Below are positions 11,879 through 22,576 of a stretch of 64,000 nucleotides of DNA, in pieces. The translations under genes were made by a program, and so were the position numbers. The DNA lies in the NCBI GenBank assembly GCA_019188255.1, contig JAETXT010000006.1, positions 4,216,001 to 4,280,000 of the forward strand, written 5' to 3'. The notes under the pieces were generated by a model. It did no database searches. It was not told where the DNA came from and worked only from the letters and a program-made list of their open reading frames with translations. Within the stretch, counting starts at the first letter, position 1. Each line of letters starts with the position of its first letter. The DNA comes from Verticillium longisporum (Eukaryota > Ascomycota > Sordariomycetes > Glomerellales > Plectosphaerellaceae).

Positions 11879-12592
11879 ACCAAAGCGATGCGACCACTAC
11901 ATACTACATGAATTCGAGCGAGTTTTCACCTGTTCTATACCAACAATAATGGTTTTTGGAGCGTCGAGGAGCGTCGAGAAGAGCTTTGGTAATGATCATC
12001 GACCCGCTTCGACAAGGAACTATTTAATACCACAGGCTTTAGCTTAGTTATTAAGGAATCCGCATGCCACCTTTCTACCTCTTGTGATCCATCCGCTGAA
12101 TGATCTTCTAGGTAAGGTAGTAAGGTACTACTGGGTTAGCTACCTTACCTAGGGACCTACCTAGGTACCTAGGTAAGGTAGGCAGCTCATGTGGACCTTT
12201 CAACCTATGCCTCGGGGTTGGGCTGATGACCCCACAGTGGACGTGGGCACGGGCTACTGCTCATCAGGTGGTTACTATCCAAGCCTATAATTGGCCGTCA
12301 ACAACAGAATTCTGGGGCCACTTAGACTAAGAATCCGACTCATACTCCACAACGTGATAAGCCCGAGATACAGGTACCGATGTCACCGTGAGGCGTGCTT
12401 GGACAATAACTGTTCCCCTCCCGCATTCGGCCCAGATCCAACCATTTCTACTTGCTCAACAAGAACGACAGCGCATGTTCAAACTGTCTGAAGCCAAAAC
12501 TACCGAAACAACTGGGCTGAAAATATTGAATAAGCGTCGGCAAGTCCTGCTCCAAGGCACTACAGTCGGGGCAAACTCGGCCGTACATCACC
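11879..12592. promoter_or_regulatory. Intergenic region with TAGGTACC-type repeat, upstream of SLC35F6-like gene
   Basis: It holds the 3' UTR of the DUF2985 gene, the inverted repeat at 12109-12182, and the leader and promoter of the transporter gene. No further coding sequence is supported. Confidence 0.5.
12109..12182. repeat. TAGGTACC/CCTAGGTA low-complexity repeat with a hairpin
   Basis: Dense CCTAGGTA and AAGGTA units. The arms 12139-12153 and 12168-12181 are complementary over 14 bases and enclose a short spacer; the centre TACCTAGGTACCTAGGTA is itself a perfect palindrome. The same motif recurs in other intergenic regions of this window. Confidence 0.8.
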
Positions 12593-13969
12593 ATGGCGGC
12601 ACGGTCTATGATACCGTTCCTCGTGGGCATGATGCTTCTGACTGGTTGCTGTAACACTATCCTTACAAAGTACCAGGTCAGCGCTTTCTTGATTTCCCCT
12701 CGTACTGCAGTGATTGATTTTTACTGACTCCTTGCGCCTTCAGGACATGCAATGCGTCCGAAATTGCGACCATCCCGACATCTCGCGCCGCGCTTACTTC
12801 AACCAACCTGTCCTCCAGACGGCTCAAATGTTCGTCGGCGAGATGGGGTGCTGGTTGGTGGTTGGCATCATGGCGCTGTGGCGCCGTTACGTCTCTCGTT
12901 CGACGCCTCAGGGCGACGGATACGAGGCGGTTAGCACTGATGATACCCACGCCGATGAGGCGAGGACAGCCCTCGTCAACGACACGAATGATAGGGGGCC
13001 AGCGACAGACGACGCGATCCCGAATTCTCCTAGGCTACGTGGTCGATTGCTTCTTCTCCTTGCCTTGCCGGCAGTTTCCGACATTTGCGGCACCACGCTC
13101 ATGAACATTGGCCTGCTTCTTGTGGTGGCCTCTATCTATCAAATGACAAGAGGCGCGCTCGTTCTCTTTGTCGGACTTTTCAGTGTTGTATTCCTACGGA
13201 GACATCTCCATCTGTTTCAGTGGCTCTCTCTAGCAGGCGTCGTAACCGGTGTTGCCATTGTCGGCTTGGCTGGAGCCATTTATCACGAAGAAACCGATGA
13301 CGAGTTCAAGGGTGACGCGTCGCTTGTCCAAACAGTCCCTACCTCAAGCGCCCTTCTCTCTGTCATTGGTGTCCTCCTCATCGCTGGAGCTCAAATCTTT
13401 ACTGCTACCCAGTTTGTGCTGGAGGAGTGGATTCTAGAGCGTTGGGCGATTGAACCTATCCAGGTTGTCGGCTGGGAGGGCTTGTTTGGTTTCGTTGTCA
13501 CACTCGTCGCCATGGTAGTTCTTCACGTCGCCGTGGGCAGTACAGATGCCGGTCGCTACGGCTTTTTTGACATGGCGGAGGGCTGGAGACAGATGACATC
13601 GGACAGGAGAATCGCCATCTCCAGTCTCCTGATTATGATCAGCATTGGGTAAGAGGTGTACGAGCTCTGCTACCATCTCACATAGTGCTGACAGTTTTCT
13701 TTAGCGGCTTTAACTTCTTCGGACTGTCCGTTACGAGAAGTGTCAGTGCAACTTCACGATCCACCATCGACACGTGCCGGACACTCTTCATCTGGATAGT
13801 GTCTCTCGGTCTTCGTTGGGAGACCTTCAAGTGGTTGCAGGTTGTTGGCTTTGCGCTGCTCGTCTATTTTACATTCGTCTTCAATGGCATTGTGCAGCCA
13901 CCCTTCAAAGCGTTACGGCCTGATGAGGAGATTGAAGAGCTGTTGCCAGAGGATCCTATTCAACATTAG
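12593..13969 (+). CDS. SLC35F6-like (DMT/EamA superfamily) membrane transporter
   Basis: Multi-pass membrane protein of 417 aa, similar to solute carrier 35 member F6-type proteins of the drug/metabolite transporter superfamily; the substrate is unknown. Exons 12593-12676, 12744-13648 and 13705-13969 are separated by introns of 67 and 56 nt, and all phases agree. The start MAARSMIPFLVGMMLLTGCC is the first membrane helix and is followed by NTILTKYQ, typical of the family. About nine to ten hydrophobic segments can be seen, with a hydrophilic loop at about residues 70-115. The conserved block LALPAVSDICGTTLMNIGLL and the later LVVASIYQMTRGALVLFVGL match the DMT fold. The C-terminus is acidic and cytosolic-looking. 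The convergent neighbour is a Yippee-like gene. Confidence 0.9.
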
Positions 13970-14311
13970 GGAGGGAGTCTCCGACGTTGGTCAAGGACGA
14001 TGGAGGCAACAATCGAATCGAGAGGCCGTGTTCACGCAAGCCGGATATTTATTACGACATGCAAGTATCATTCCTTCCAAGATGCACAGACACGGGTTCT
14101 CCTTACTCCTCGATGTTCGAAATGAGGCTACCTTGGGAGGCAACCTTGTGCTTCATTTTCTTGATAAATACCGAATATTTATATCCTCAACTACTGCTCT
14201 TTCCATGTGACCCAAAGCCAATTTCGTGCGGGGTGGGGTGTAAGAAACTGAGTATATTTGCCGTGGGCGACTGTCGACTCCAGGCCGGCCAGAAGTCCCA
14301 TATAAGAAACC
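13970..14311. other. Convergent intergenic region
   Basis: 342 bp between the stop codons of the transporter and the Yippee-like gene, presumably their 3' UTRs. Nothing else is seen. Confidence 0.5.
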
Positions 14312-14727
14312 TCAAGTCACATTGCAGAGGAGCTCCGCTTCCAGAATGAACTTGCCCTCCTTGTACTTCTCAGTAGTCTCGTACGCCTTGTCGTACTTCC
14401 ATCCCACCGTCTCCTTGCACTGTCGGCAAGTGATGTCACGGACGATATGCCTCCCAGTTGTCATGTTGCGCTCGCTTGGCTCGCCCATGTCAATGTTCAC
14501 GACATTATTGAACAGATAGGCTTTGCCGTGCTGGCCTCGGAAGTTCTATCAAACCATCCGAAACCGTCAGCAAATGCGCGGTGTGGTCCGCTAAGCCAGG
14601 GGGGGGGGGCTGGGGATCAAAGTCTCACTCGGCTGATGATGTCCTCATGATTGGCGAGGTGCGCTTTGCACGTCTTGCAGCCGTAGGTCTTGCTGCTGTT
14701 GAGGTACGTGTTGTAGGCGAGGCCCAT
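14312..14727 (-). CDS. Yippee-like zinc-binding protein
   Basis: Small Yippee-domain protein of 110 aa with a zinc-binding beta-sandwich, related to yeast Moh1 and metazoan Yippee-like proteins; its molecular role is poorly defined. Two exons on the minus strand, 14727-14629 and 14545-14312, flank an 83-nt intron, phase 0. The first CxxC lies in YGCKTCKAHL and the second in CRQCKETVGW, with the family features FRGQHGKAYLFNNVVN and MTTGRHIVRDI between them. The length is normal for the family. The intron contains an unusually long mononucleotide run (11 bases). Upstream is a 1.3-kb gap. Confidence 0.92.
14599..14609. repeat. G11 homopolymer inside the Yippee intron
   Basis: Eleven consecutive G on the plus strand (C on the gene strand) within the 83-nt intron. 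It is the longest G/C run I noticed in the window. Its true length is doubtful given the homopolymer problems seen in coding regions. Confidence 0.85.
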
Positions 14728-16072
14728 CTTCTACGTGTACCTGACTGAACGACGGGAAACAGTGCAGAGACACTGAGTGCGGGGCCAGTGATCGTGAGCT
14801 GCAACGCGTTTGATATGGGACTTGATTGTGTCCACCAGGTTGCAGCTGCGCGAAGCAGGGATTGCTCGTCTGTTTATTGGCCTCCCTGAGAGTTCGCGTT
14901 CAGGGCCCGGTACAATAAGTTCGCAATCTTCCCTGAAGGAGTGATGCCAATGACGATTGTCGCTGCGGGGCTTGGGAAAGAGACAGAGAGGTGAATAGTG
15001 AGGAGTAGGTTCACTTAAGAATGACGATCCAGTTCAATGTGCGTGCACGCCCAAGGGATCGGAAGAGGAGCAGGAGGGAGACCGGGCAAAAATCCAAGGA
15101 CACTTTTCTGAAGGCAAGTCAGGTCTGAGAGCAAGAAAGCCTTATCCTTCACGACAAGACAAGGGGTGTATGTAGGCAGTCCAGGTGGATGTTTGCTGCC
15201 TACCTTACCAAGGAGGCAATAGCGAACTGCGGGGCGTGATGCCTGCAGTCCAGATCTGACGGCTGTCACGGGAGCTCGAGTGAGCAGCTGACACCTAGGT
15301 ACCTACTGCTCCCTGGCAGAGAAAAAGCTTCAGGCCAAAAGTCGTGTCATCCCGTTGGTGGGGATCTGGCCGAGACCCATTTATTGATAGGCAGGTCACA
15401 GTATACCGTGGCTGACTGAGCACTAACTTTAAGGCGGGATGAGGTCACGACCACAATGCCGTTGGGTTTCCTCCGAGTACTGCACCTAACTACCTACCAA
15501 GCACTCGACAGAAAAAATGTCCCACCAAAAGGCTCTACAGTGAGCTTACTATGTGACAGCGAGGCATGGGTCGGCGCTGATCTACTAGTAAATTGGGGGG
15601 CTCTCTCATTTGGTGGAACATTATTTTTGTCGACCACAGTTGCCAGGGTGCCACCTCAGGCAGGCGGACTCATGGGCAGGTACTCAGCCTCGGGAATATC
15701 AGGGCAACAGGAACCACAGCAATCATCTCAAGGATGCTGTGTTACAATGGGAACCAGCCGCCGATTAATCGGCTATGGTCATGCACATCCTATTCATCTA
15801 GCTTCATTAGCCTCTGTGTGCACATTGCCTGCCTTGCTGGCAAATATGTGATTCAAGCCTATTGCGGACCGAATATGATGTAGAACACGGACAAACAGGA
15901 CAGATATGTCATTATTGGAAGAGGCACAAGCATAGCCATGACATGGCCTAGGTTGGATACAAAAGGTCCCTATATGTACAAAGTAACCCGCCCGTGTCGT
16001 CTCTACATTGGTCGGAATGAGATTCTGTATTGCCCCCTGAAGCAAGACAACATAAAGTGACTCTTGTTGGCA
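14728..16072. other. Intergenic region, no gene supported
   Basis: It lies between the Yippee-like start and the ferric reductase stop, both minus-strand, so it should hold the Yippee promoter and the reductase 3' UTR. A short CCTAGGTACC repeat lies at 15292-15305. Plus-strand frames at 15456-15883 resemble nothing known. Confidence 0.45.
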
Positions 16073-17913
16073 TTACCAAGAGAAAGCTTCCTCCACAAAG
16101 TCAATCTCGCCATCATACTGGCGGGCGCGCACAGCGCGTCGCACGTCGTCACTGAGAACACCAGGTCCACAAACGGTAACCCCCATGGCACCGACCTGTT
16201 GCTCCATCTCAGCAGCCAACAGAGTATCAATATTGGGTCTGCCAGGAAACATCTGGACCGTGGCAGAAGGGCTGTGTATCTCCTTGCTCGAGCGGGGCCT
16301 GCTCACGAAAAGCATGATGCGGAGGACATCCCGGCGTTTGTCCATGGCCAAGATTTGTGTCATCCACGGCCGAATCCATTCGAGATGTTCAGGGCTCTGG
16401 ATGACCCAGACCAATGTAATGCGCCTCGTGGCCACAGTTCCATTCGCGTAGCCGATGACAAGATCTCGCACGTGAGGCACTGCTTGCGTGATTCCCACAC
16501 CGCCAGCAAATAACATGACCGTGCCATAAGACTTCATGCTGTGCAACTCGCCGTACGGTCCTTCAATCATGCAGGTTGTGTGCATCTGGCCACGTGGGCA
16601 CGCCGATGCCTTTTGAAAGAGCGTGTTGGTGAAGCCTGTTCTTCCTCGGATGACAAAGGACATGGTGGTCTTGCGCATCTCCAGGATATCCTGCCGGTTC
16701 ATGGTAAGCTTCTCGGAGCTGGGATCCTCGGCGTCTTCGCTCCAGGCCACAGAGAATGGATGCGATTGCAGGTAACTGAGTGACGGCATATACATGTATG
16801 CGTGTTGCCCAGGCCTGAAGGTCCATGGTCGGGCCATGTTGACGGTTACACGCACAGCATTGCCTGGAAGTGCCTCGACAAGCGCGCGGCTGCCACCTCG
16901 GCCGAAGTTGCCGTATATGACCCTGAAAACACGCCAAAGACGGTCCACGGCCCAGATGACAATGGCGGCAATCAAGTAACGAAGCTGCGGGAGATCCTTG
17001 AGGTGGAGATGATACCACGTTCCCATGACAGCGAGAATGGCGAGGGCAATGTGCAGAAGCTTGAATATTTCGTAAAAGGCGTGCCGAATAGGACTCCAGG
17101 CCTGGATGAAGATGGCGGCGAAACCACACGTTCCCTGCATGCCGTTAGCATGTATATCACTTGAAGAGCTCAAAGCTCCCGCTACTCATGGCCTGAGGAG
17201 GGCCGTGTGGCTATTAGAGAACTTACAAGGAAACCCCAGAAGAAGGACGGCACGGCGAGAACGGTCTGGAAGCCAGCCTCCCAGCTTTCCGAGTGGGCTT
17301 GAGCGGACATGAATGCCATGGTGTGGGCAATAGCCTCGAGGATGACAATGCGACCAAACCAACGGTGGAGAAGATTGAACGCATCGAATGAGATGCCCAG
17401 AAGGTTGATGAGAGGATTGTTCCTGGCGGCCATGAGGAACAAGGGGATCATGTTGACGACAGCAAGGACACCAGTTCGGTTTCTAAAGGCTCTGGCGGCA
17501 TCATCGTAAGTGGCTGCAAAGGGGATATCGATAACAGAGAAGGCCACGTTGGAAGCAAAGTAGCCAAACAAGAAGACCAGCTGCAGGCGGGTGGGCAGGG
17601 TGCCAACGTTGACGGCGCTGCTCAACTGAAATTCACGGTTGTGGCGCTTGCTGAATATGGGAGCGTACATGATGTTCTTCTTGAAGAACGAGAGCTTTGT
17701 CGATGCCTCGGCGAAGTAGCGCTGCGAATCATTCTTGAGGCACGCAACAGTTCGAACATATCGATGTAGGTGAGTCGAGAGTCTCCAAGCGATGAGGACA
17801 ACGGAGCAACCAGTCATAACGTAGTAGAGGTAGTTGCTGAGGGATGTATTGAGGGCAGATGCGGCGGCCTTGGCGGCGATCGCCTCGGGCGAGTCTTTGC
17901 CCGGTCCTGCCAT
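16073..17913 (-). CDS. Ferric reductase-like transmembrane flavocytochrome
   Basis: FRE/NOX-type transmembrane oxidoreductase of 582 aa that would pass electrons from NADPH through FAD and two hemes to a metal such as Fe(III) at the membrane. Two exons, 17913-17227 and 17134-16073, flank a 92-nt intron, phase 0. Heme ligands appear as two His-x13-His pairs: His183/His197 (in LLHRWFGRIVILEAIAHT) and His257/His271 (FKLLHIALAILAVMGTWYH). The FAD site is HPFSVAW (354-360). The NADPH region shows IEGPYGE, FAGGVGIT and VCGPGVLSDD. The C-terminus YDGEIDFVEEAFSW is typical. No signal peptide is evident; the first membrane segment is near residue 30. A LINE is inserted about 0.6 kb upstream. Iron specificity is inferred; a metalloreductase with another substrate is possible. 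Confidence 0.92.
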
Positions 17914-18487
17914 GGTTCTTGGGTACTCTTGTAGATTGTTGCGACTTTGATGAAGAACCAGGTCCGTCTCGGAATGTCGATTTGTCTACGAGTTGTGGAT
18001 GTTGTTGGGTGTCCAGGATCAAGATCGGAAAAAATAAATCAGTGCGAGCATGACCAGCAAGTCGATTCGATAGAAGGTATAGCGAGCGGCGGCCGAGCAG
18101 AGCAGAACCAGACAGAGCAGGGCAAAGTAAACCGAAAAGAGAGAACTGGAGTGAAGTGAAGTCGATGGGAGGTGAGTGTCGTTAGGCTTGCGGGAGGCCT
18201 GTCCCAAGAGCTGGAGACTCACTGAGGGATCGAAGGAGGGAAAGGAATGTGGATGACGGCCAGCCAGTTGACGAATAAGTACAAAGGAAGGCAGATGGGG
18301 GAAAAGAACTTCGAGCAGACACCAGTGGGAATGAGGTCGAGGGGAGGTACTTAGGTAGGTAGGGTGGGTACCTCAGATACTTTAGGCCAGAGGTCGGGAA
18401 ATGGGGCCGGCATTGATGGGCTTAACATCAAGTGGGGAGTAATAGGCGGCGTGTCTGATGAGGTCTGGCAGGGCAAGGAACTAGGTA
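17914..18487 (-). promoter_or_regulatory. Promoter region of the ferric reductase, truncated upstream by a LINE
   Basis: 574 bp between the start codon and the LINE target site. On the gene strand it ends in a CT-rich leader. TAGGTAGG-type repeats occupy 18346-18373 and 18478-18492. I did not find a clear GATA-factor cluster by eye. Confidence 0.5.
18346..18373. repeat. TAGGTAGG/GGTACCT low-complexity repeat
   Basis: Short tandem-like units of GGTACTTAGGTAGGTAGGG followed by GGGTACCT, the same motif family as at 12109-12182. It lies in the ferric reductase promoter. Confidence 0.7.
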
Positions 18488-18498
18488 GGTACTGTACA
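18488..18498. repeat. Target-site duplication, copy at LINE 3' end
   Basis: The 11-mer GGTACTGTACA here is identical to 24084-24094 on the other side of the LINE. The bases just outside the match differ, so the duplication is 11 bp. Confidence 0.85.
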
Positions 18499-18510
18499 CA
18501 CACACACACA
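18499..18510 (-). repeat. TG-dinucleotide tail of the LINE
   Basis: CA repeats on the plus strand, TG on the element strand, six units after removal of the target duplication (a seventh is shared with it). They directly follow GTAATAAACTTG. Dinucleotide or other short-repeat tails occur in some LINE clades instead of poly(A). Confidence 0.7.
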
Positions 18511-18824
18511 AGTTTATTACGCCTGGTGGCCTAGAGCCAATAAGGCACTATTCGCTATTGTACATGGTCGCTTCCTGTAGTCTGTCCGAAACTCCCAAGC
18601 CCATAAGGGGTCGTCTTTCCGCTCTTGCTTTCTCGTCTTCTGTCTTTCCGCCGGTTTCTCATGGGGTTTAGATTGTATTGGCAAGCTGCTTGAAGGCTAT
18701 TCTTCAAGTGTTCAGAGTCCTATCTACGGCGACTGAAGCGGCGCCTGCTGTTATTGACACGAGGTGTGGGTGTTAGGTTCGATTAGTAGGGAAGGGGGTT
18801 TGCCGTGATAGGTCTCATCAAGGA

Positions 18825-21800
18825 TCACACATTCTCTAGCCGGCCCGTGGCCTTCGCAAAGCGTATCGTAGCTCGGACTGCTTTCATGTTTGGCTTCCAG
18901 TCATCACCATCTGATGTTGTCTTTCCTCCCAGGTGGAAAGAAACGTTGTCTCTTTGTGCGCCAGGGCACATGAGTGTCTCGGCGCGTTGTGTTGCCCACC
19001 GTGTGCATCGAAGGAGGAAGTGCTCTACCGTCTCTCTCGCGTGTCCGCATGCGCATTGGGCTGACGCTACTGCCTTGATTCGGAAAAGTGACGCGTTGAG
19101 CCTCGCCATGCCTGTCCTGAGCTGGGCCAGCATGCTCGCTTCTATCCAGGAAAGGTTGTTGTATAGTTCTCGAGTGTGCTTGCCAGGAAGAGCTATATCT
19201 ATTTCCTTCGAGAGTTTTCCAACCTTGTCCGGTAGTCGTCTCTCTACACGTAGTTTGCGTCTTGCAGCATTGAGGGTGGTGGACCGCATCTTCGGGAACT
19301 GCTTTTCTGGTGAGGCGCCCTCTCGGCTGGCCTTGCGTGCTTCTCCTTTCGCTCTCTTCAGGAGGTCGTCCTCGAGATGACTAGGCAGCCAAACGGCTGC
19401 GATGGTGTTTCCGGTCTCTCGAAGTCGAGTGACCGCTTCGTAGATGCAGCGAACGTACTCTTGTCCAGATTGTTGACGGGGTTTCGAAGTGTCAGCACCG
19501 CGGCTTTGTTACTTGTCAGTAACGTTACCCTCTGGCCCCTTAGCTGTGGCAGAAACCGCAGCGCGTACGCCGCCGCCACGAGTTCTCCGGAAAACGGGTT
19601 CTGATCGGTCCTCATGCCGTGGGTGAAAGAAAAGGTCTCGGGCACCGTTCCTGGTCCCTCGATGACTCCGCCGACCCCGACCAGCTCGTTTCGTGCCGAG
19701 CTGCTGACGGCGATGCGCACCATCGCGTCCTGGTCGACACGCGTCGATGTTGAGTCGTCATTCCATTCGGCAATGGTCTGCATTCTTTCCATCCACGGCG
19801 GAAGTGTGAATGGGTTGATGGTTTCCAGGTTCTCCATTGGAATCTCGTTGAGCGCAGTTGCCAGTTGGAAAAATGGTGAGCGGTGGAAACGCCTGAACTT
19901 CCGCATGCGAGCAGTCAGTTTTCGAAGCGGGTTGGTCTCGGGCAGTGCGTGGAGATCCGTCCAAAGCTTGATAGCCCTTCTCGTGAATCGCTCTGGTGCA
20001 CTGGCGATGTGAGCCTCCGCTTCTGCTACGCTCGTGGCTATCGTGATGAACGCTCCAATGATTGCCTGCGCTCCGACCTTTTGGACGCGATTGATTGCTG
20101 CCGCCGTCCGATCTTTGCATCGGTGCCTCCAGACGTTAGAGGCATAATCCACCACCGGAGCCACGGTGGCCGTGAATAGCTGCCGTGCTGTCGCCGGGGT
20201 CAATCCTCTCAGTCGTTTCAGCTCCATAGCAGCCTCCAATCCCTTGGTCGCCACTCTTGCAATGTGTTCCCTATACCTGAGTCCAATGTCCATGATCACG
20301 CCGAGGATCTTGACATGCTGTTTGGGTTCGACTGTTTGCCCTTTGATAGTGAAGGGTTCCGAATCGGACCTTTTGGCCCATCGGGTGAAGTGGATGACCG
20401 CAGTCTTGTCCGCTTCGAAAGTTGCACCGCTTCTCCGCTCCCAGTCCAATGCCTTTTCGATGATTGCCTCAATTCCTTTACGGTTGTCTTGCGTGGTTGG
20501 GCCAGCGACCCAGGCTGTAAAGTCGTCGACGAAGGCTATAGCTCCCCCATAGCAGTTGATCTTCTGTTGTACAAGGTCTGCGTTGAAGAACAGAAACAAG
20601 ATGGGTGACAGTGGTGATCCTTGCGGTAGTCCGGCCTGCGGCAGGGTCCGGACCTCTGATGCTTGGCCGTTGACCTGAATTGTCGCCGTCCGATCTGAGC
20701 AGAATGCCTCTACCCAACGGAGCAACTCTCCTGGGAGGCCCCTCGCTCTCATTCTCTGAATAAGTCTCTCTTTACACACTCCATTGTACGCTCCCTTCAC
20801 ATCGAAGCTCACGAGGCTGACCACCCAACGATTTCTCCATGCTGCGTAGATTTGTTCTTGCAGCAGCACTAACGCTTGTTCTGCTGACCTCTGTTTGCGG
20901 GCCCCGAAGTGGTTCGTAGGCAACAACCCGTGCGTTTCGACTGCATGGGATATCCTCTCCGCAACAACCGACTCGAGAACCTTGCCGAGCGTGGCGAGGA
21001 GCGAGATGGGCCTCCAAGCCTTGGCGATGGTGTAGTCTGCTTTGCCGGGCTTTTTGAGCGGGATGATCTTGGCGTGCCTCCATTGGTCGGGGAGTACTCC
21101 TTCCTCTAGTGATGCGCGGAAAATCGCCAGGACCCTGTGCTTGACGGCTGGCCAAATCTGTTTCCAGACCATCGCTGGCAACCCGTCCTCACCAGGTGCT
21201 TTCCACGATTTCGTCGCGAAAAGACGGCGTTCGACTTCTTCCATCGTGATGTTGGGCATGTTAACAGCTGATTCGCGTTGAGGTCTCTCCCCTTCCTCTT
21301 CGATATGCTCCGGTAGGGACGGGAAGAAAGTGGTAAGCAGTTCAACCGCTTGCTCTTTGCTGTTGGTCGTCCGTGTGCCATCAGCCTTCACAAGTTGTGG
21401 CACCTTGCCGAACGCCGCATCGTCGCCAGACTTCAGATACTTGGCGGCCTTCCAGATGTTGTCGTTGTTGGCCAGGAAGTCATTCCAATGGGTTTTCTTC
21501 TGTTGTCGAATGGCATCATGGTATTGTTTCGCTGCTCCCTTGGCCGTGTTCTCCAGTGCTTCATCGTTCCGTCCTGCCCGTCTTGCTGCCCTCGCCCGGT
21601 TTCTCCAATGTGTGTGGATGTGGCGGAGCTGCGTAAGATCCGCCGTCCACCACCGCTTCGCGTATGGCGATGGTTTGGCTTTCGGTGTCAAGGCCTGTAC
21701 TGCTCCCAGCACCACTGACATGAGTCTGTCCGTCTTCTCTTGGACCGTGCCTTCCATCGGGACTGTCTCGAGTGCCGTGGAGATTCGGGTGTTGATTTCC

Positions 21801-22576
21801 TTCCATGGCGCGTTTTTGAATAGAGGTCGGTCTTGGGCTTTCGGGGTCGGAACTGATACGTCAAGGATCGTTTCGATGGTGCGGTGGTCCGACCCGTGCT
21901 CTGTCCCGTGCGTCGTACACTTGATCATGGACGCAGCTAGGTCCTCTGACACCAGCACAAGGTCGATTGTCGATTCGTGGTCTCCGCCTTGCCATGTCTT
22001 CGTGCCCCGTGGGAGCATGCTGCAGAGGGAGAGCTCGTTCATTAGGTCGATGATGTTATCGGCTTCACCCTGTCGTACCGGAGACACGTCGTCTCCTCCC
22101 CATAGTTGATCGTGGCGGTTGAAGTCGCCCGCAATGACCACGTCCACCACCTCTCCTGCGGCTCTCCTAGCATCCGCGACCGCACTACGTATGGTGTTAC
22201 ACGCTTCCTGTAATGCCTGGGTGTCCATCCCCTGCACGTACACGGACACCACCAGTACCAGTCTCTCTGGGAGCCTCAACAGTGCTGCTGTCATGTCCGG
22301 AGACTCTATCAACACCTGTTCCGCCCCCAAATCCTTCCTTATCCAAAGCATGCTTCGGATCGCCCATCGTCCTTCCCCAGTCGTTGGTGGGACCATCTTT
22401 GTCCATCCGTGATGTCCCATCGGAGTCGTCAATAACCGTCCCTTGATCATCCGTGCTTGTGGTTCCTGAATGACCAGCACCGCTGCGTCCTGAATGTCCT
22501 CGTCGTTCATGAGGCTCTCGTGAACCTCGCCGCGTTTTCGCACATTGAGTTGGATTATCCGGAGCGTGCTACTCAT
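18825..22576 (-). CDS. LINE ORF2: AP-endonuclease, reverse transcriptase, degenerate RNase H (apparent frameshift)
   Basis: Enzyme polyprotein of about 1250 aa that would nick target DNA and prime reverse transcription. The N-terminal endonuclease/exonuclease/phosphatase domain shows [31 protein letters not shown] and GSDHRTI. The reverse transcriptase occupies about residues 480-760 with [13 protein letters not shown] and the catalytic FVDDFTAW. The C-terminal RNase H-like region keeps a Glu ([12 protein letters not shown]) but has Ser where the first and third catalytic Asp are expected (VSSSARN, LTSNKAA). A His/Cys-rich end follows ([17 protein letters not shown]). At a four-base run (19478-19481) the frame shifts by one and continues coherently to 18825; with one base added the length is divisible by three. 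The start ATG overlaps the end of ORF1. Confidence 0.9.

Noticed and set aside
21330..22109. 259-codon plus-strand frame antisense to LINE ORF2
   Set aside because: It is the shadow of a conserved coding sequence (endonuclease region) on the minus strand.
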